Assembly: GCF_041262565.1 (NCBI RefSeq)
Contig: NZ_JBGCCJ010000001.1
Location: forward strand, 1,612,001-1,676,000
Source of the DNA: Leifsonia sp. EB41
GTDB taxonomy: Bacteria; Actinomycetota; Actinomycetes; Actinomycetales; Microbacteriaceae
Direction of reading: 5' to 3'
Length of the DNA: 64,000 nt
Shown: piece by piece, positions 16,104 through 25,550 of the stretch
Layout: each line of letters begins with the position of its first letter
Position numbering within the stretch: position 1 is the stretch's first letter
Notes under the pieces: generated by a model
What the model was told of the DNA's origin: nothing
Seen by the model: only the letters and a program-made list of their open reading frames with translations
Databases searched by the model: none
Made by a program: the position numbers and the translations under genes

Positions 16104-16180
16104 GGCCCTGTAGCGCAGTTGGTTAGCGTGCCGCCCTGTCACGGCGGAGGTCGCGGGTTCAAGTCCCGTCAGGGTCGCCA
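16104..16180 (+). tRNA. tRNA-Asp (anticodon GTC)
   Basis: Acceptor GGCCCTG pairs with CAGGGTC. Anticodon stem CCGCC/GGCGG encloses loop CTGTCAC, and T loop TTCAAGT is present. The 3' CCA is encoded (16178-16180). It lies 38 bp after tRNA-Glu, probably in one transcript. Confidence 0.97.
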
Positions 16181-16187
16181 CGGCGAC

Positions 16188-16211
16188 AAGCCCTTCCATT
16201 CGGAAGGGCTT
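16188..16211 (+). other. Hairpin between tRNA-Asp and tRNA-Phe
   Basis: aagcccttcc (16188-16197) pairs with ggaagggctt (16202-16211) around a 4-base loop. There is no strong T-run, so it looks like a processing or partial termination structure rather than a full terminator. A second small hairpin, ggcac-ttc-gtgcc, lies at 16223-16235. Confidence 0.6.
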
Positions 16212-16239
16212 CCGTCTAGGTAGGCACTTCGTGCCTTCC

Positions 16240-16315
16240 GGCTCTGTAGCTCAGTTGGTAGAGCGTTCGACTGAAAATCGAAAGGTCACCGGATCGATGC
16301 CGGTCGGAGCCACCA
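16240..16315 (+). tRNA. tRNA-Phe (anticodon GAA)
   Basis: Acceptor GGCTCTG pairs with CGGAGCC (one wobble). Anticodon stem TTCGA/TCGAA encloses loop CTGAAAA. The 3' CCA is encoded (16313-16315). Last gene of the cluster, followed by a terminator. Confidence 0.97.
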
Positions 16316-16320
16316 GAGAA

Positions 16321-16357
16321 AACCCCCGGATCCGTAAGGAATCCGGGGGTTTTTTGT
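16321..16357 (+). terminator. Rho-independent terminator of the tRNA cluster
   Basis: Stem aacccccggat (16321-16331) and atccgggggtt (16341-16351) with a 9-base loop, followed by a T-rich tract (ttttttgttgtt). Confidence 0.9.
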
Positions 16358-16434
16358 TGTTCCCCGAGCGTGCCGGGCACGGAACCCGGAGCGGAAGAGC
16401 GAGAATATCTCTCCCACCCCGGGGCGTTCCTGGA

Positions 16435-18123
16435 TCAGTTGATGGTGACCCAGGCTCCGAACGACCCTCCCGCGGTGGATTGGCTGCTACCCGTCACGCC
16501 CCCATTGCCGGAGTTCCCGTAGAGGGCGATCATCCCGCTCGGGGTCTGCTTGGCGGTCACAGCAGTTGCGACGTTGGCCCCCGATCCGATGTTCGACCAT
16601 CCGGCCGGCGCGGTCTGGCCGGGCGTGAGCACGGTTCCCCAAACGCTGCTGTCCGCGGCGCGAGTGTAGAGCGCCACAGTTCCATCTGAAAGCGGAACCA
16701 AGGCAGCTGCGGTGAGCAGAGAGGTGCCACCCGACCCGTAGTTCACCCACGAGCCGAAGCTCTGCCCCGGCGCCGGCTGCGTCACGCCAGCGAGTGTTCC
16801 ACCGGCGGTGTCGAAAATACTGATCCGGCCGTCGGAACCGAGAGAGACCGTCGGCTCGTTGGCGATGCCGCCGCCGTTCGTTCCGATCGCGGTCCATGTC
16901 TGGAATGTTCCGCCAGCAACGGTCTGCCCACTTCCGTAGATCATGTTCGTCGCGCTGCTGTGGGCGTAGATCACGATCCGTCCGTCGGCGAGCTGGATCA
17001 CCGACGGCCGAAGGTCCAGGCCGACCGGCGAGCTGCCGATGGTCTGCCAGCCGCCGAAACCGCCACCGACCGAGGTCTGAGCGACACCCGAAACGGTCTG
17101 CGCGGACGTCGTCGCGTAGATCGCGATGATGCCGGATTGCAACTGGATCGCTGCAGGGTCGCTGACGATGCCGCCCCCATTGGCGCCGATCGGCTGCCAG
17201 CCGGAGAAGGCTCCGCCCACCGAAGACTGGCCCGCACCGACGATCGTGCCTGCGGTCGTGCGGGCGTAGGCGACGATGAGCCCGGAGGCCGTTCGGACAA
17301 CCGACGGTCGACCGGTGAGGGTGCCGTTCGCGCCTCCGATGAGCTGCCATCCACCGAAGCTTCCTCCGGCTGACTGTTGCGTGTCCCCCCACAGGTTGCC
17401 GTCGCCTCGGATCGTGTAGAGAACGAGCTGACCGCTGGGAAGTAGAAGCGAGGTCACTCCGTAGGCAACGGTCCCCATACCTCCGTTGCCAGGGTCGCCG
17501 ACTCCGTTCAAGGAGTCATAGCCCGCATACAGCGGATACGCATAGCCGATCACCTGTCCCCACGGCGACGCGAACTGGGTCACTTCGGATTGGTCCCACT
17601 GCGAGTCGGAAAGGCCGAGCCGCGAGTATCCGGTGTTCCCCTCGATGGTCTGCGCAGTCCCACCGCTGACACCGGCAACGAGCCCGACATGGCCGCTGTA
17701 GATGATGAGGGCTCCCGCTCTGGGTTGCGCGCCGCTCGCGACAGTCTGGTACCGCCCCTGCGATTGATACCAGCTGACGATCGTCCCTGAAGTCTGTCCG
17801 GATGTGCCGACCGTCGTGAGCAGGGGCATGGCGTTGTTGTGCAGCAGCGCCGAAACCCACCAGCCGCACCAGTCACCGGAGTAGCCCTGGTAGTCGGAGG
17901 TCGTCGGCACCCAACTCTGGGTCTTGACTTGGGCCAACGTCATGTTGACGGTGGACTCCGCCTCTGAAACGACGGTGTTGAGCGAATCGGTGCTTGCAGC
18001 CAGCGCCGGAGCTTGTGCTCCGACCAGGCCAGCGGCCGGAATCAACAACAATGTGGCTAGAAGCCACCGCAGCCTTCTGGTGCGCGAGCGCGACGAGAAG
18101 CCCCCCTGGATACTAATATTCAT
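16435..18123 (-). CDS. Secreted CHAP amidase fused to seven propeller-like repeats
   Basis: A 562-residue protein. A signal peptide (about 1-43, ending APALAAS) is followed by a CHAP-type domain with catalytic Cys86 (GDWCGWWVSALLHNN), His145 (SGHVGLVAGV) and Glu161/Asn163 (TIEGNTGY). The rest (about 195-562) holds seven repeats of roughly 48-50 residues that each end in a G-x-F-x-x-W-x-x-IG type motif (GGSFGGWQLIG, GGAFSGWQPIG, GGGFGGWQTIG and so on). This suggests a seven-bladed PLL-type beta-propeller that may bind glycans. Predicted role: peptidoglycan amidase or endopeptidase targeted by a lectin-like module. One sampled line (17941-18000) is 58% GC, lower than its neighbours, hinting at transfer. 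It sits just after the tRNA cluster terminator. Confidence 0.8.
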   Translation of the reverse strand: MNISIQGGFSSRSRTRRLRWLLATLLLIPAAGLVGAQAPALAASTDSLNTVVSEAESTVNMTLAQVKTQSWVPTTSDYQGYSGDWCGWWVSALLHNNAMPLLTTVGTSGQTSGTIVSWYQSQGRYQTVASGAQPRAGALIIYSGHVGLVAGVSGGTAQTIEGNTGYSRLGLSDSQWDQSEVTQFASPWGQVIGYAYPLYAGYDSLNGVGDPGNGGMGTVAYGVTSLLLPSGQLVLYTIRGDGNLWGDTQQSAGGSFGGWQLIGGANGTLTGRPSVVRTASGLIVAYARTTAGTIVGAGQSSVGGAFSGWQPIGANGGGIVSDPAAIQLQSGIIAIYATTSAQTVSGVAQTSVGGGFGGWQTIGSSPVGLDLRPSVIQLADGRIVIYAHSSATNMIYGSGQTVAGGTFQTWTAIGTNGGGIANEPTVSLGSDGRISIFDTAGGTLAGVTQPAPGQSFGSWVNYGSGGTSLLTAAALVPLSDGTVALYTRAADSSVWGTVLTPGQTAPAGWSNIGSGANVATAVTAKQTPSGMIALYGNSGNGGVTGSSQSTAGGSFGAWVTIN

Positions 18124-18304
18124 GCCTCGAGCCTGGTGTGCCTGATTCTTGCCGCATAGTCCCCTAATAGGGTTTCGTTGGGGGTCCCGTCCGTGCTTAT
18201 CGCTGCGATCGTCGACGAAGTTCGCGTGATTGTGGGCGCATGGGACCCGCCACCCAGTTGATCCCGCAGCGGGCTATCCGCAGCACCGTTGAATGGAGCC
18301 GCTC

Positions 18305-19183
18305 TCAGGCGTCGAACCCGCGTTCCCGGTAGAGGTCGATGCTCTCCCTCAGCGCCTTGAGCACGTACGGGGGGAACTCCATGCCGCTCTGCTCTGCCCA
18401 GAGCAGTTGCGCTTCGATCCTGCCGACCTCGCGTGCGTACTTCTCGAGATCGTCGGCGAAGCCGAGCACACTCGCCACACCGCCCATCTGGGCGCGATAG
18501 CGGTCCTGGCCGTTCGTGCCGACGAGGTTGTACGTCTTCTCCCTCAGGACACGCGCCAGGTAGAGCTGCCACGGCTTGAGTTCGCCGCTCTGCACGAGCT
18601 GGGTCGCGCTCATCCGGTAGAACGCGAAGTGACCCGGCTCCTGCCTGCGGATCGGGCTGATGATCGTCTCGGCGATCGCAGCCTCGCCGAGGTCCAGCAT
18701 CCCGTCGTAGAGGACGTTGTACGCCAGCACCGCCTGCCGTTCGGTACTCGCGCCGGTCAGGTAGTAGAGCAGCCGCGCGATGTCCTGGATCGACGAGAAG
18801 TGCGCGAGGGCGCCCATGATCTTGATCTTGAACGAGACGGCGAGTTCGGGTTGGGCGGCCGGCCGGCCGAGATCCTGCTGCAGGCGGTCGAGGATCAGTC
18901 CGTGCTGGATCTCCTGCGGCTGCCACACGTCGGCGTAGAACATGCGGTCGACTTCGTGCACGTCGGGCAGAAGCACGAGCAGCTCGAGCACGTTCCGATC
19001 GACTTCGAGCTCCACCCGCGCGAGGTAGTCGATGACGTGGCCGTAGCGTTCGGCGACAGCCCCCGGCGCGCGAACGTCACGGTCGACCGAGTCGAGAGCG
19101 ATCGGCGGATGCTGCTCCCCGAGCCGCTGGACGTGCTCGAGGATCCTCTGCGGAGAGATGCGATCTGCCATCACGTCCATCAT
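18305..19183 (-). CDS. Ferritin-like diiron protein of unknown function
   Basis: A 292-residue, mainly helical protein. Two E-x-x-H motifs, QEIQHGLIL (near residue 90) and EPGHFAFYR (near 184), plus upstream glutamates in ARVELEVDRNVLELL and GEAAIAETII, look like the paired metal-binding helices of ferritin-like diiron oxygenases such as AurF-type proteins. No substrate can be assigned. Three closely spaced start codons exist (19183, 19180, 19171), none with a strong ribosome-binding site. It follows the DUF11 giant gene by 20 bp in the same direction. Confidence 0.6.
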   Translation of the reverse strand: MMDVMADRISPQRILEHVQRLGEQHPPIALDSVDRDVRAPGAVAERYGHVIDYLARVELEVDRNVLELLVLLPDVHEVDRMFYADVWQPQEIQHGLILDRLQQDLGRPAAQPELAVSFKIKIMGALAHFSSIQDIARLLYYLTGASTERQAVLAYNVLYDGMLDLGEAAIAETIISPIRRQEPGHFAFYRMSATQLVQSGELKPWQLYLARVLREKTYNLVGTNGQDRYRAQMGGVASVLGFADDLEKYAREVGRIEAQLLWAEQSGMEFPPYVLKALRESIDLYRERGFDA

Positions 19184-19203
19184 GGACCGACATCGTCGCG
19201 ATG

Positions 19204-22200
19204 TCAGGATGGACTGCGCCTGGGCCGTCTCCGCCGCGAGCGCGCTGCGAGAATCGTCAGCCCGGCGGCGCTCAGCGCGAGGGCGATGATCAGCGGGCCC
19301 AGGATGTCGCTGCCGGTGGCCGCGATCGCCGACGGGGCGGAGGGCGTCGCGGGCGACGGCGGCGGCCCTGCGATGATGTCGACCTGTGCAGCGGCCGTGT
19401 TGTTCGCCGTCACGGTGTCGGGCTCAGTGGGCGTACCGCTGAACGTGAACGGGAGGACATCGCCCGGGGATCCGGTCGCGGTCCCGATGATCTGATAGAC
19501 CACCTGCTCGCCGGGACCGAGCGTGCCGACGGCGAACGTCAGTCCGCCCACGCCGTCGGGCGGCTTCGGGCGGCCGGGCGGCCACGAGACGGCGACACCG
19601 GAGATGCCGGTGAACGCGGGAGGCGACGTCAGGGACGCGACCACTCCGGTCGCCTGACTCGGACCGTTGTTGCGGACGGTGGCGGTGAGCTGGACCTGAC
19701 CGCCCGACACCGTGGTCTGCGTCGCCGGCGAGAGCGTGACGGCGATGTCGACGGAGGCGGTCGTGCTGCCGCAGGCCGTGGACTGGTTGTCCGTGACGTC
19801 CGGGTCGAGCGAGCCGGAGCCCACGAGGGCGGTGTTGCAGAGGTCGGCGCCAGCGGTGTCGGCGTCGACCCCGAACGTGACCAGGATGGAGGCCGACGCG
19901 CCGACGGCGAGCGTCCCGAGCGGGCACTGGACGATGGTCTGCGTGTCTCCCGCCCGGAGGTCGTTCGTGGTCGGCGCGGGGCAGGCCGCTCCCCCCTCGA
20001 TCGTCGCAGAGACATACGTCATCCCGGTCGGGACGTTGTCGGACGCGACGACGTTGTCGGCGATCGACGGGCCGGCGTTGTGCACCGTCAGTCTCCAGGT
20101 CGCGGGCTGCCCGGCGACCAGGGGGTTCGGTTCGACCAGTGTCTTGGTGATGCTGGTGTCGGAGACGCGCTGGACGAGCACGGTCTGCGAGGTCGTGTTG
20201 TCGGCGAGCGTCGTCTCAGGAGTGTCGTTGCGGACGACCGCGGTGGTCGTGTACGCGCCGGCGGGGGTGTCGCCGGGGATGTGCATGACGACGACGTTCG
20301 TGGTGGACGATCCCGGAGGCGAGACGGCGAACTCCGGGAGCACCATGCAGGTGAGCACGTACTGGAAGTTCTGCCACGGCACGCTCGCAGGATCCGCCGG
20401 CGGTGGCTGGTTCCAGGTGCAGATGCTGGCCGGGACGTCGAAGCTCACCGGGACGAAGCCAGGCGGGAAGGTCGTCTCGCCGTTGACGTTGACCGCCGTC
20501 GACGGGCCGTTGTTGACGAGGTAGCCGGTGTAGGTGACCTCCTGCCCGGCGGCCGGGGTGTCGGTGCTGACCGACGAGGAGATGGCCACGTTGGTGAGCC
20601 GCTGCACCGCGACCGTCGCCGTGGCCGTGTTGTTCGTGAGGTCGACGTCATTGGCCAGCGAGCCGACGACGGCCGTGTTGGTGGCGTCGCCGGCCGCGAG
20701 GCCGGGGTCGGTGTCGGTGACGATGTGGATGGACACGGTCTGCCCGGCGCCGACCACGCCGACCCGGCAGGCGATCACGTTGGGCGCAGCCGGCAGCCTC
20801 GGCTGCACGAGGTTCTCGTTGAAGTCGGCGCCGACGAGCGGCGGTGCGCAGTCCGACTGCGCCGCGTCGAGAGTGAAGCCGTCCGGGAGCTGGTCGGTCA
20901 CGACGGCGTGGGCGACCCCCGAGGGACCGGCGTTGACGACCGTCAGGGTGTAGCCGATGGAGCCTCCGGCGTTCACGGTGGCCGCGTCTGGCGTCTTGAA
21001 GAGCTTCAGGTCGGCGACGTTGACGATGTCCACCTTCGCAGTGCCGCTGACCGAGGTCTGACCGCCGGTCAGCGGTGTCGAGGTCGTCGCGGTCGCAGTG
21101 TTCGGCACCTGCTCGGCGAACTGGTCGCCGCCGTTGATCGTCGCGGCGTCGTCGGACAGCACTCCGTTGATCGTGACGATGACCGCGGGAGGAGGCGTGG
21201 TCCCCTGCCAGCCGGGGACGGTGCCGAGCTCGCACTCCACGTCGCTCACCACTCCGACGCCGATCTGGATCTCCGGCGTGATCGTGCACAGCCCGCTGCC
21301 GGTGGAGGAGACGGCCGTCGCGGTGAAGCCGGGCGGGAGCACATCGGTGAGGAACGCGTTCTCGGCGTCGGAGAACCCGATCGACGGCACGCTCACGGCG
21401 ATCTGGTAGCCGAAGGTGCTGCCGGCGACGAAGGAGGGGTGGGGCAGCGTCGGATCGACGGGGCTCGCTGCTTCGTCCGGGTTCGGGATCGTGTCGATGG
21501 GCGTCTTCGTGACGGTGAGCGCCGTCACCGCCGGTCCGACCACGATCGGCCGGACGAGCTGGTTGTTGGCGAGCGTCGTCTCGGGCGTCGTCGTCGCGAC
21601 CTGCACCGTGTCCGGATACGAGCCGGGCGCCGCACTCGCCGAGACCTGGATGTCATAGTCGATCGTCACGCTCTGACCGGGCAGCAGGCTGGAGCCGAAC
21701 GCGCCGTTCTCGATCGTGCAGGAGGCCTCCCTGCCGGTGTTGACGCAGTTCGACGGCTGGGTGCCGGTGTTCGTGACGAAGGCGTCGACGGTGCGGGTGG
21801 CGAGGTAGGTGACGTCCGTCGCGGTCGACGGGCCGTTGTTGGTCAGCACGACGTGGACGTGTCGCAGGGTGCCGGGCCCGCTCGCGGCGGGGTCGACGGG
21901 ATCGACGGTGAAGGCGGTCACGGCGACGTCGGCGAGCGGCTGGACGGTGCTGGTGGCGGTCGAGGTGTTGTTGGAGGGGTTGTTGTCGGGGTTGTTGACC
22001 GGGTCGCCGCTCTGCACCGTGGCCGTGTTCGTCAGGCTCGATCCCGCAGCGAGGCTCGCGTCGAGCGAGACGAGGACCTGGACGGTGACCGACTGGCCCG
22101 CGTCGAGGTCGGGCGAGACCCCGCCGGTCCCGGTGAGCTGGCAGCGCAGAGCCTGGCCCGCCGTGGTGCAGGCGACGCCCTGGCCCTGGCCCGCGGTGAC

Positions 22201-25200
22201 GCTGGCGCTCAGGAAGGTCGTGCCTTGCGGGAGCGTATCGAGGATCACCGGAGCGATCGCAGCCAGGTTCTCGGCGACGTTCGTCGGGTCGTTGTTGTTC
22301 GTGATGACGAATGTGTACGGCACCGGAGGGACCGGCGCGCCCGCCGGGACGCCGGTCCCCGCACCCGGTGTCACGGTGGCCGGCGCGCTCTTCGCGAGGG
22401 AGAGGTCGACGGAGGGGAGGCCGCTCAGCGTCCAGCTCGCGCTGTTGTTTCCGGGATCGGTGTCGCCCGCTGCGCTGATGCTCGCCGTCTCCACCACGTC
22501 CGGGCCTCCGGCGAGTACCTGCTGCGCCGTCATGCTCACCGTGATCACCGCCGTGCCGCCGGGCAGGATCGGGCCGGGGACGACGCAGGTGAACCCGGTC
22601 GCCGTCGTGGTCGCCGCGCATCCCGTGATCGAGTCGAGCACGAGCTGCGGCGGGAGGGCGTCGTCCACGGCGACGTCGGTCGCGGCCGACGGTCCGGCGT
22701 TGCTGATCGTGATCGTGTAGACGACGGGCGCAGGCGCCTGAGCGGGAAGCGTCGTGCGGTTGGCGGTCTTCGCGACCGACAGGTCGTAGGAGGCGGTGAC
22801 CGTCGTGGAGGCGGTCGCACTGTTGTTGGAGAGGTCGGGGTCGGGCGTCGAGCCCGCGATCGTGGCGGTGTTGGCCAGTGTGCCGGTGGTCAGCGCGGAC
22901 ACGGTGCCGGTCAGCGTGATCGTGCCTGCTGCGCCGGGCTGCAGGGAGCCGTCACCGGCAACCCCGGCGGACAGGAGCGTGCCGAGGTCGCAGCTCAGGC
23001 TCGCTGCGGTCACGGTGCAGGTGCCGCGGGTCGTGGAGGCCGAGGTCAGGGTGACGCCGGCCGGCGCGGTGTCCGCGACCGTGACCCCCGCCGCGTCGGA
23101 CGGACCCCAGTTCGTTGCGTTCAGTGTCCAGGTGATGGTCTGACCCGCGACGACCTGCGCCGGCCCCGTCTTCGCCATCCGGACGTCGGCCGCCGGCGCG
23201 CTCGTGGCGACCGTCGCGTGGACCGTGTTGTTCGTGGTCACCGGGTCGGGCGTGCTCGAGGCGACGGTGGCCGTGTTCCCGACGACGGTCCCCTGGGCGA
23301 GCCCGGTGGCCAGCACGGTGTCGAGCGGGATCGTGACGGTCGCGCCGGCCGCGAGCGTGGGGATCGTGCAGCGTGCGGAGCCGCTGGGCTGCACGACGCA
23401 GCTCGTCCCGCCCTCGGTGCCGGTGATCGTCGCCTGCGTCGGGTCGTCGAGGACATCGTCGACGGTGACGTTCTGCGCGTCGGACGGCCCCTGGTTCGTG
23501 ACCACCAGCGTCCAGACCACGCGGGCGCCCGGCACGGCGGGCGACGGGCTGGGCGACTTCGCGATGGCGAGGTCCGCCTGGCGGGCGAGCGAGACGGTGT
23601 CGCCCGACACGTTGTTGCCCGGGACCGGGTCGAAGGAGGTCGTGCTCACCGAGGCGACGTTGCTGAGGCTCGTCGCCGTCGACGCCGAGTCCACCGTGCC
23701 GGTCAGGGTGATCGCGAGGACCGCGCCGTTCGGGACGTCGCCGAGGGAGCACGTGACCGTCCCGTTCGCGGTCGCACACGATCCCTGCGGGGTGGTGGCG
23801 GTGACCCCGTTCCAGCCGGCGGGGATCGGGTCGGTCACCGTGACGGCGGCAGCGGTGTTGGGGCCGTTGTTGCGGACGGTCAGCGTCGCCGTCACGGTCG
23901 AGCCGGCGAGCGCGGGATCCGGCGACAGCGTCTTGGTGATCCCGACGTCGGCCTGCTGGAGGACCGCGATGCTCGCGACGTTGGACGTGTAGGTCGCCGC
24001 CGTTCCGGTGGTCTCGGTGCGGTAGTCGAGCGTGGCGAGGTTCGCCACCGTCGTGCCTCCAGCGGCGCCGTCGAGGGTCACCTGGAACGTGTACGACTGG
24101 CGCGAGGTGCCGTCGTCGGTGCACCCCGTCCCCGAGCACGCCATCCTGCCGCCCGTGGTCGCGTTCGCGCCCGCGCCGAGGCGCACCGTCACCGTGCGCC
24201 CGGCTATCTCGCCGCGGTCGTCGCCCGGCGAGTCCGTGAGCGGCGTGGTCGCGCCCGTGACCGGGTTCACCAGGGCGAGCGAGCCCGGCACGTAGGTGGT
24301 GTTCGCCGGGAGGGTGTCGTGCGAGACCGCGCCGAGCGCGGCATCCTGCCCGGTATTGGCGTAGTTGACGGTGTACTGGAGCGTGTCACCGGGGCGCGCG
24401 GGATTGTTGCCGTTGACATCCACGACGGACTTGGCCGACGCGGTGAAGTCGGGCGCATACAGGTTGATGGCGAGTCCGACGACGCCCGGATAGTAGACGT
24501 CGCCGTTGGATGAGAAGGTGAAGGTCGCACTCGTGGCGCTGTTCGGGATCGCACCGGACGCCCCGAGGTTCTTGATGTCGTACCCGAGCATGTTCTGATA
24601 CGCGGGGGTCCGCGACGTGACGGACGTGCCGAAGAGGTCGTTGGTGGAGTTGAAGAAGTTGGAGCCGGGCGAGAGCGGCGTCGCGAGCTGCGTGCTGTTG
24701 AGCAGCGTGTAGTCGCCGGTCAGCGACAGGTCGCCCTCGTATGCCACCATCGTGAGCTGAGCGTCCACCGTCCCCGATTTCGGCGCGAGGAACCCGGACA
24801 CCGTCACGGACTGCGGATTGCCCTGCCCGACCACATTGAACCCGTCGAACACCGTCAGGTTGCGCAGTGGCAGGCCCGGCGCGGAGTAGACGACGGTCAA
24901 CGCCCACCCGGCGTACCGATCCACACCCGTCGCAGCAGTGACGTTCGCTCCCCAGTACACGCCGTTGCCGGTCGACCGCACGATGGACGTCACGTCCGCG
25001 AAGCGCTGGTACGCGTTGTAACTCGAGCTGTTCGGGCCGAACTGGTCACGCGCCGCGGTGGAGGCCGTGACCGTCCGGTACGCCGCGTCGCCCGGGGCGC
25101 GGAAGGACATCGTGCCGATGTTCGCCGCGTTGCCTGCGCTCCCGTTCGTACCGGCGTCGAGGCGCGCACCCCAGTAGAGCCCCGCCCACAGCACGCTCGC

Positions 25201-25530
25201 CCCGGCCGGCAGCGCGAGCTGCGAGGACGAGGAGTTGAAGGTGCCTGCGACATTGTCCGCATCGAGGTTGACCATGTTGAAGTTGTTGTTGTCCTGCGCG
25301 GCCCCGTTCTGCGCGCTGGTGCACGCACTCGACGCCGGACAGGTCAGCAGCCCGTTGCCGATCGAGATCATCGCCCCGTTGGCGTTGACCGAGAACTTCG
25401 ACGTGAACGGAACGGTGGCGGCGGCCTGCGCCGGGCCGTCGGGCAGTACGGCGACCACCGCGATCGCGGTGGTGGCGAGCAGAATCGCGCACAGCGAAGC
25501 GAGCCATCGCCGTGGGGATTCGTGTCTCAT
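19204..25530 (-). CDS. Giant DUF11-repeat surface protein with sortase-like C-terminus
   Basis: A 2,108-residue exported protein. The signal peptide is MRHESPRRWLASLCAILLATTAIAVVAVL... cut near AQA. An N-terminal domain of about 350 residues follows, then about twelve DUF11 (TIGR01451-like) Ig-type repeats, each opening with a motif such as VGITKTLSPDPALAGSTV, LAIAKSPSPSPAVPG or VRMAKTGPAQVVAGQTI and containing NNGPSxA. The C-terminus has IAATGSDILGPLIIALALSAAGLTILAARSRRRRP: an LAXTG-like sorting motif, hydrophobic helix and Arg tail, suggesting class E sortase anchoring. The ATG at 25528-25530 is preferred over an upstream in-frame start; its Shine-Dalgarno lies in a hairpin. Likely an adhesin or stalk; function inferred. 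Confidence 0.88.
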   Translation of the reverse strand: MRHESPRRWLASLCAILLATTAIAVVAVLPDGPAQAAATVPFTSKFSVNANGAMISIGNGLLTCPASSACTSAQNGAAQDNNNFNMVNLDADNVAGTFNSSSSQLALPAGASVLWAGLYWGARLDAGTNGSAGNAANIGTMSFRAPGDAAYRTVTASTAARDQFGPNSSSYNAYQRFADVTSIVRSTGNGVYWGANVTAATGVDRYAGWALTVVYSAPGLPLRNLTVFDGFNVVGQGNPQSVTVSGFLAPKSGTVDAQLTMVAYEGDLSLTGDYTLLNSTQLATPLSPGSNFFNSTNDLFGTSVTSRTPAYQNMLGYDIKNLGASGAIPNSATSATFTFSSNGDVYYPGVVGLAINLYAPDFTASAKSVVDVNGNNPARPGDTLQYTVNYANTGQDAALGAVSHDTLPANTTYVPGSLALVNPVTGATTPLTDSPGDDRGEIAGRTVTVRLGAGANATTGGRMACSGTGCTDDGTSRQSYTFQVTLDGAAGGTTVANLATLDYRTETTGTAATYTSNVASIAVLQQADVGITKTLSPDPALAGSTVTATLTVRNNGPNTAAAVTVTDPIPAGWNGVTATTPQGSCATANGTVTCSLGDVPNGAVLAITLTGTVDSASTATSLSNVASVSTTSFDPVPGNNVSGDTVSLARQADLAIAKSPSPSPAVPGARVVWTLVVTNQGPSDAQNVTVDDVLDDPTQATITGTEGGTSCVVQPSGSARCTIPTLAAGATVTIPLDTVLATGLAQGTVVGNTATVASSTPDPVTTNNTVHATVATSAPAADVRMAKTGPAQVVAGQTITWTLNATNWGPSDAAGVTVADTAPAGVTLTSASTTRGTCTVTAASLSCDLGTLLSAGVAGDGSLQPGAAGTITLTGTVSALTTGTLANTATIAGSTPDPDLSNNSATASTTVTASYDLSVAKTANRTTLPAQAPAPVVYTITISNAGPSAATDVAVDDALPPQLVLDSITGCAATTTATGFTCVVPGPILPGGTAVITVSMTAQQVLAGGPDVVETASISAAGDTDPGNNSASWTLSGLPSVDLSLAKSAPATVTPGAGTGVPAGAPVPPVPYTFVITNNNDPTNVAENLAAIAPVILDTLPQGTTFLSASVTAGQGQGVACTTAGQALRCQLTGTGGVSPDLDAGQSVTVQVLVSLDASLAAGSSLTNTATVQSGDPVNNPDNNPSNNTSTATSTVQPLADVAVTAFTVDPVDPAASGPGTLRHVHVVLTNNGPSTATDVTYLATRTVDAFVTNTGTQPSNCVNTGREASCTIENGAFGSSLLPGQSVTIDYDIQVSASAAPGSYPDTVQVATTTPETTLANNQLVRPIVVGPAVTALTVTKTPIDTIPNPDEAASPVDPTLPHPSFVAGSTFGYQIAVSVPSIGFSDAENAFLTDVLPPGFTATAVSSTGSGLCTITPEIQIGVGVVSDVECELGTVPGWQGTTPPPAVIVTINGVLSDDAATINGGDQFAEQVPNTATATTSTPLTGGQTSVSGTAKVDIVNVADLKLFKTPDAATVNAGGSIGYTLTVVNAGPSGVAHAVVTDQLPDGFTLDAAQSDCAPPLVGADFNENLVQPRLPAAPNVIACRVGVVGAGQTVSIHIVTDTDPGLAAGDATNTAVVGSLANDVDLTNNTATATVAVQRLTNVAISSSVSTDTPAAGQEVTYTGYLVNNGPSTAVNVNGETTFPPGFVPVSFDVPASICTWNQPPPADPASVPWQNFQYVLTCMVLPEFAVSPPGSSTTNVVVMHIPGDTPAGAYTTTAVVRNDTPETTLADNTTSQTVLVQRVSDTSITKTLVEPNPLVAGQPATWRLTVHNAGPSIADNVVASDNVPTGMTYVSATIEGGAACPAPTTNDLRAGDTQTIVQCPLGTLAVGASASILVTFGVDADTAGADLCNTALVGSGSLDPDVTDNQSTACGSTTASVDIAVTLSPATQTTVSGGQVQLTATVRNNGPSQATGVVASLTSPPAFTGISGVAVSWPPGRPKPPDGVGGLTFAVGTLGPGEQVVYQIIGTATGSPGDVLPFTFSGTPTEPDTVTANNTAAAQVDIIAGPPPSPATPSAPSAIAATGSDILGPLIIALALSAAGLTILAARSRRRRPRRSPS

Positions 25531-25533
25531 GAC

Positions 25534-25550
25534 GCCCCCTGCACGGGGGC
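25534..25550 (-). promoter_or_regulatory. Hairpin covering the ribosome-binding site of the DUF11 gene
   Basis: gccccc (25534-25539) and gggggc (25545-25550) are exact complements around a 5-base loop. On the minus strand the 3' arm (GGGGGC) is the only Shine-Dalgarno-like sequence and ends 3 bp before the ATG. A second inverted repeat, ggtgg-gta-ccacc, lies at 25573-25585. Together they could restrain translation of this very long gene. Confidence 0.5.

Noticed and set aside
16231-16689. Plus-strand frame across tRNA-Phe and its terminator
   Set aside because: It covers a complete tRNA and a terminator, and has no homology.
18124-18304. Attachment site at the tRNA cluster for a genomic island containing the CHAP gene
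   Set aside because: No repeat of a tRNA 3' end was found downstream and no integrase gene is present, so lower GC alone is insufficient.
19201-24513. 1,770-residue plus-strand open frame
   Set aside because: It is antisense to the DUF11 giant gene; its Arg/Gly/Asp-rich, low-complexity composition is typical of shadow frames in GC-rich repeats.
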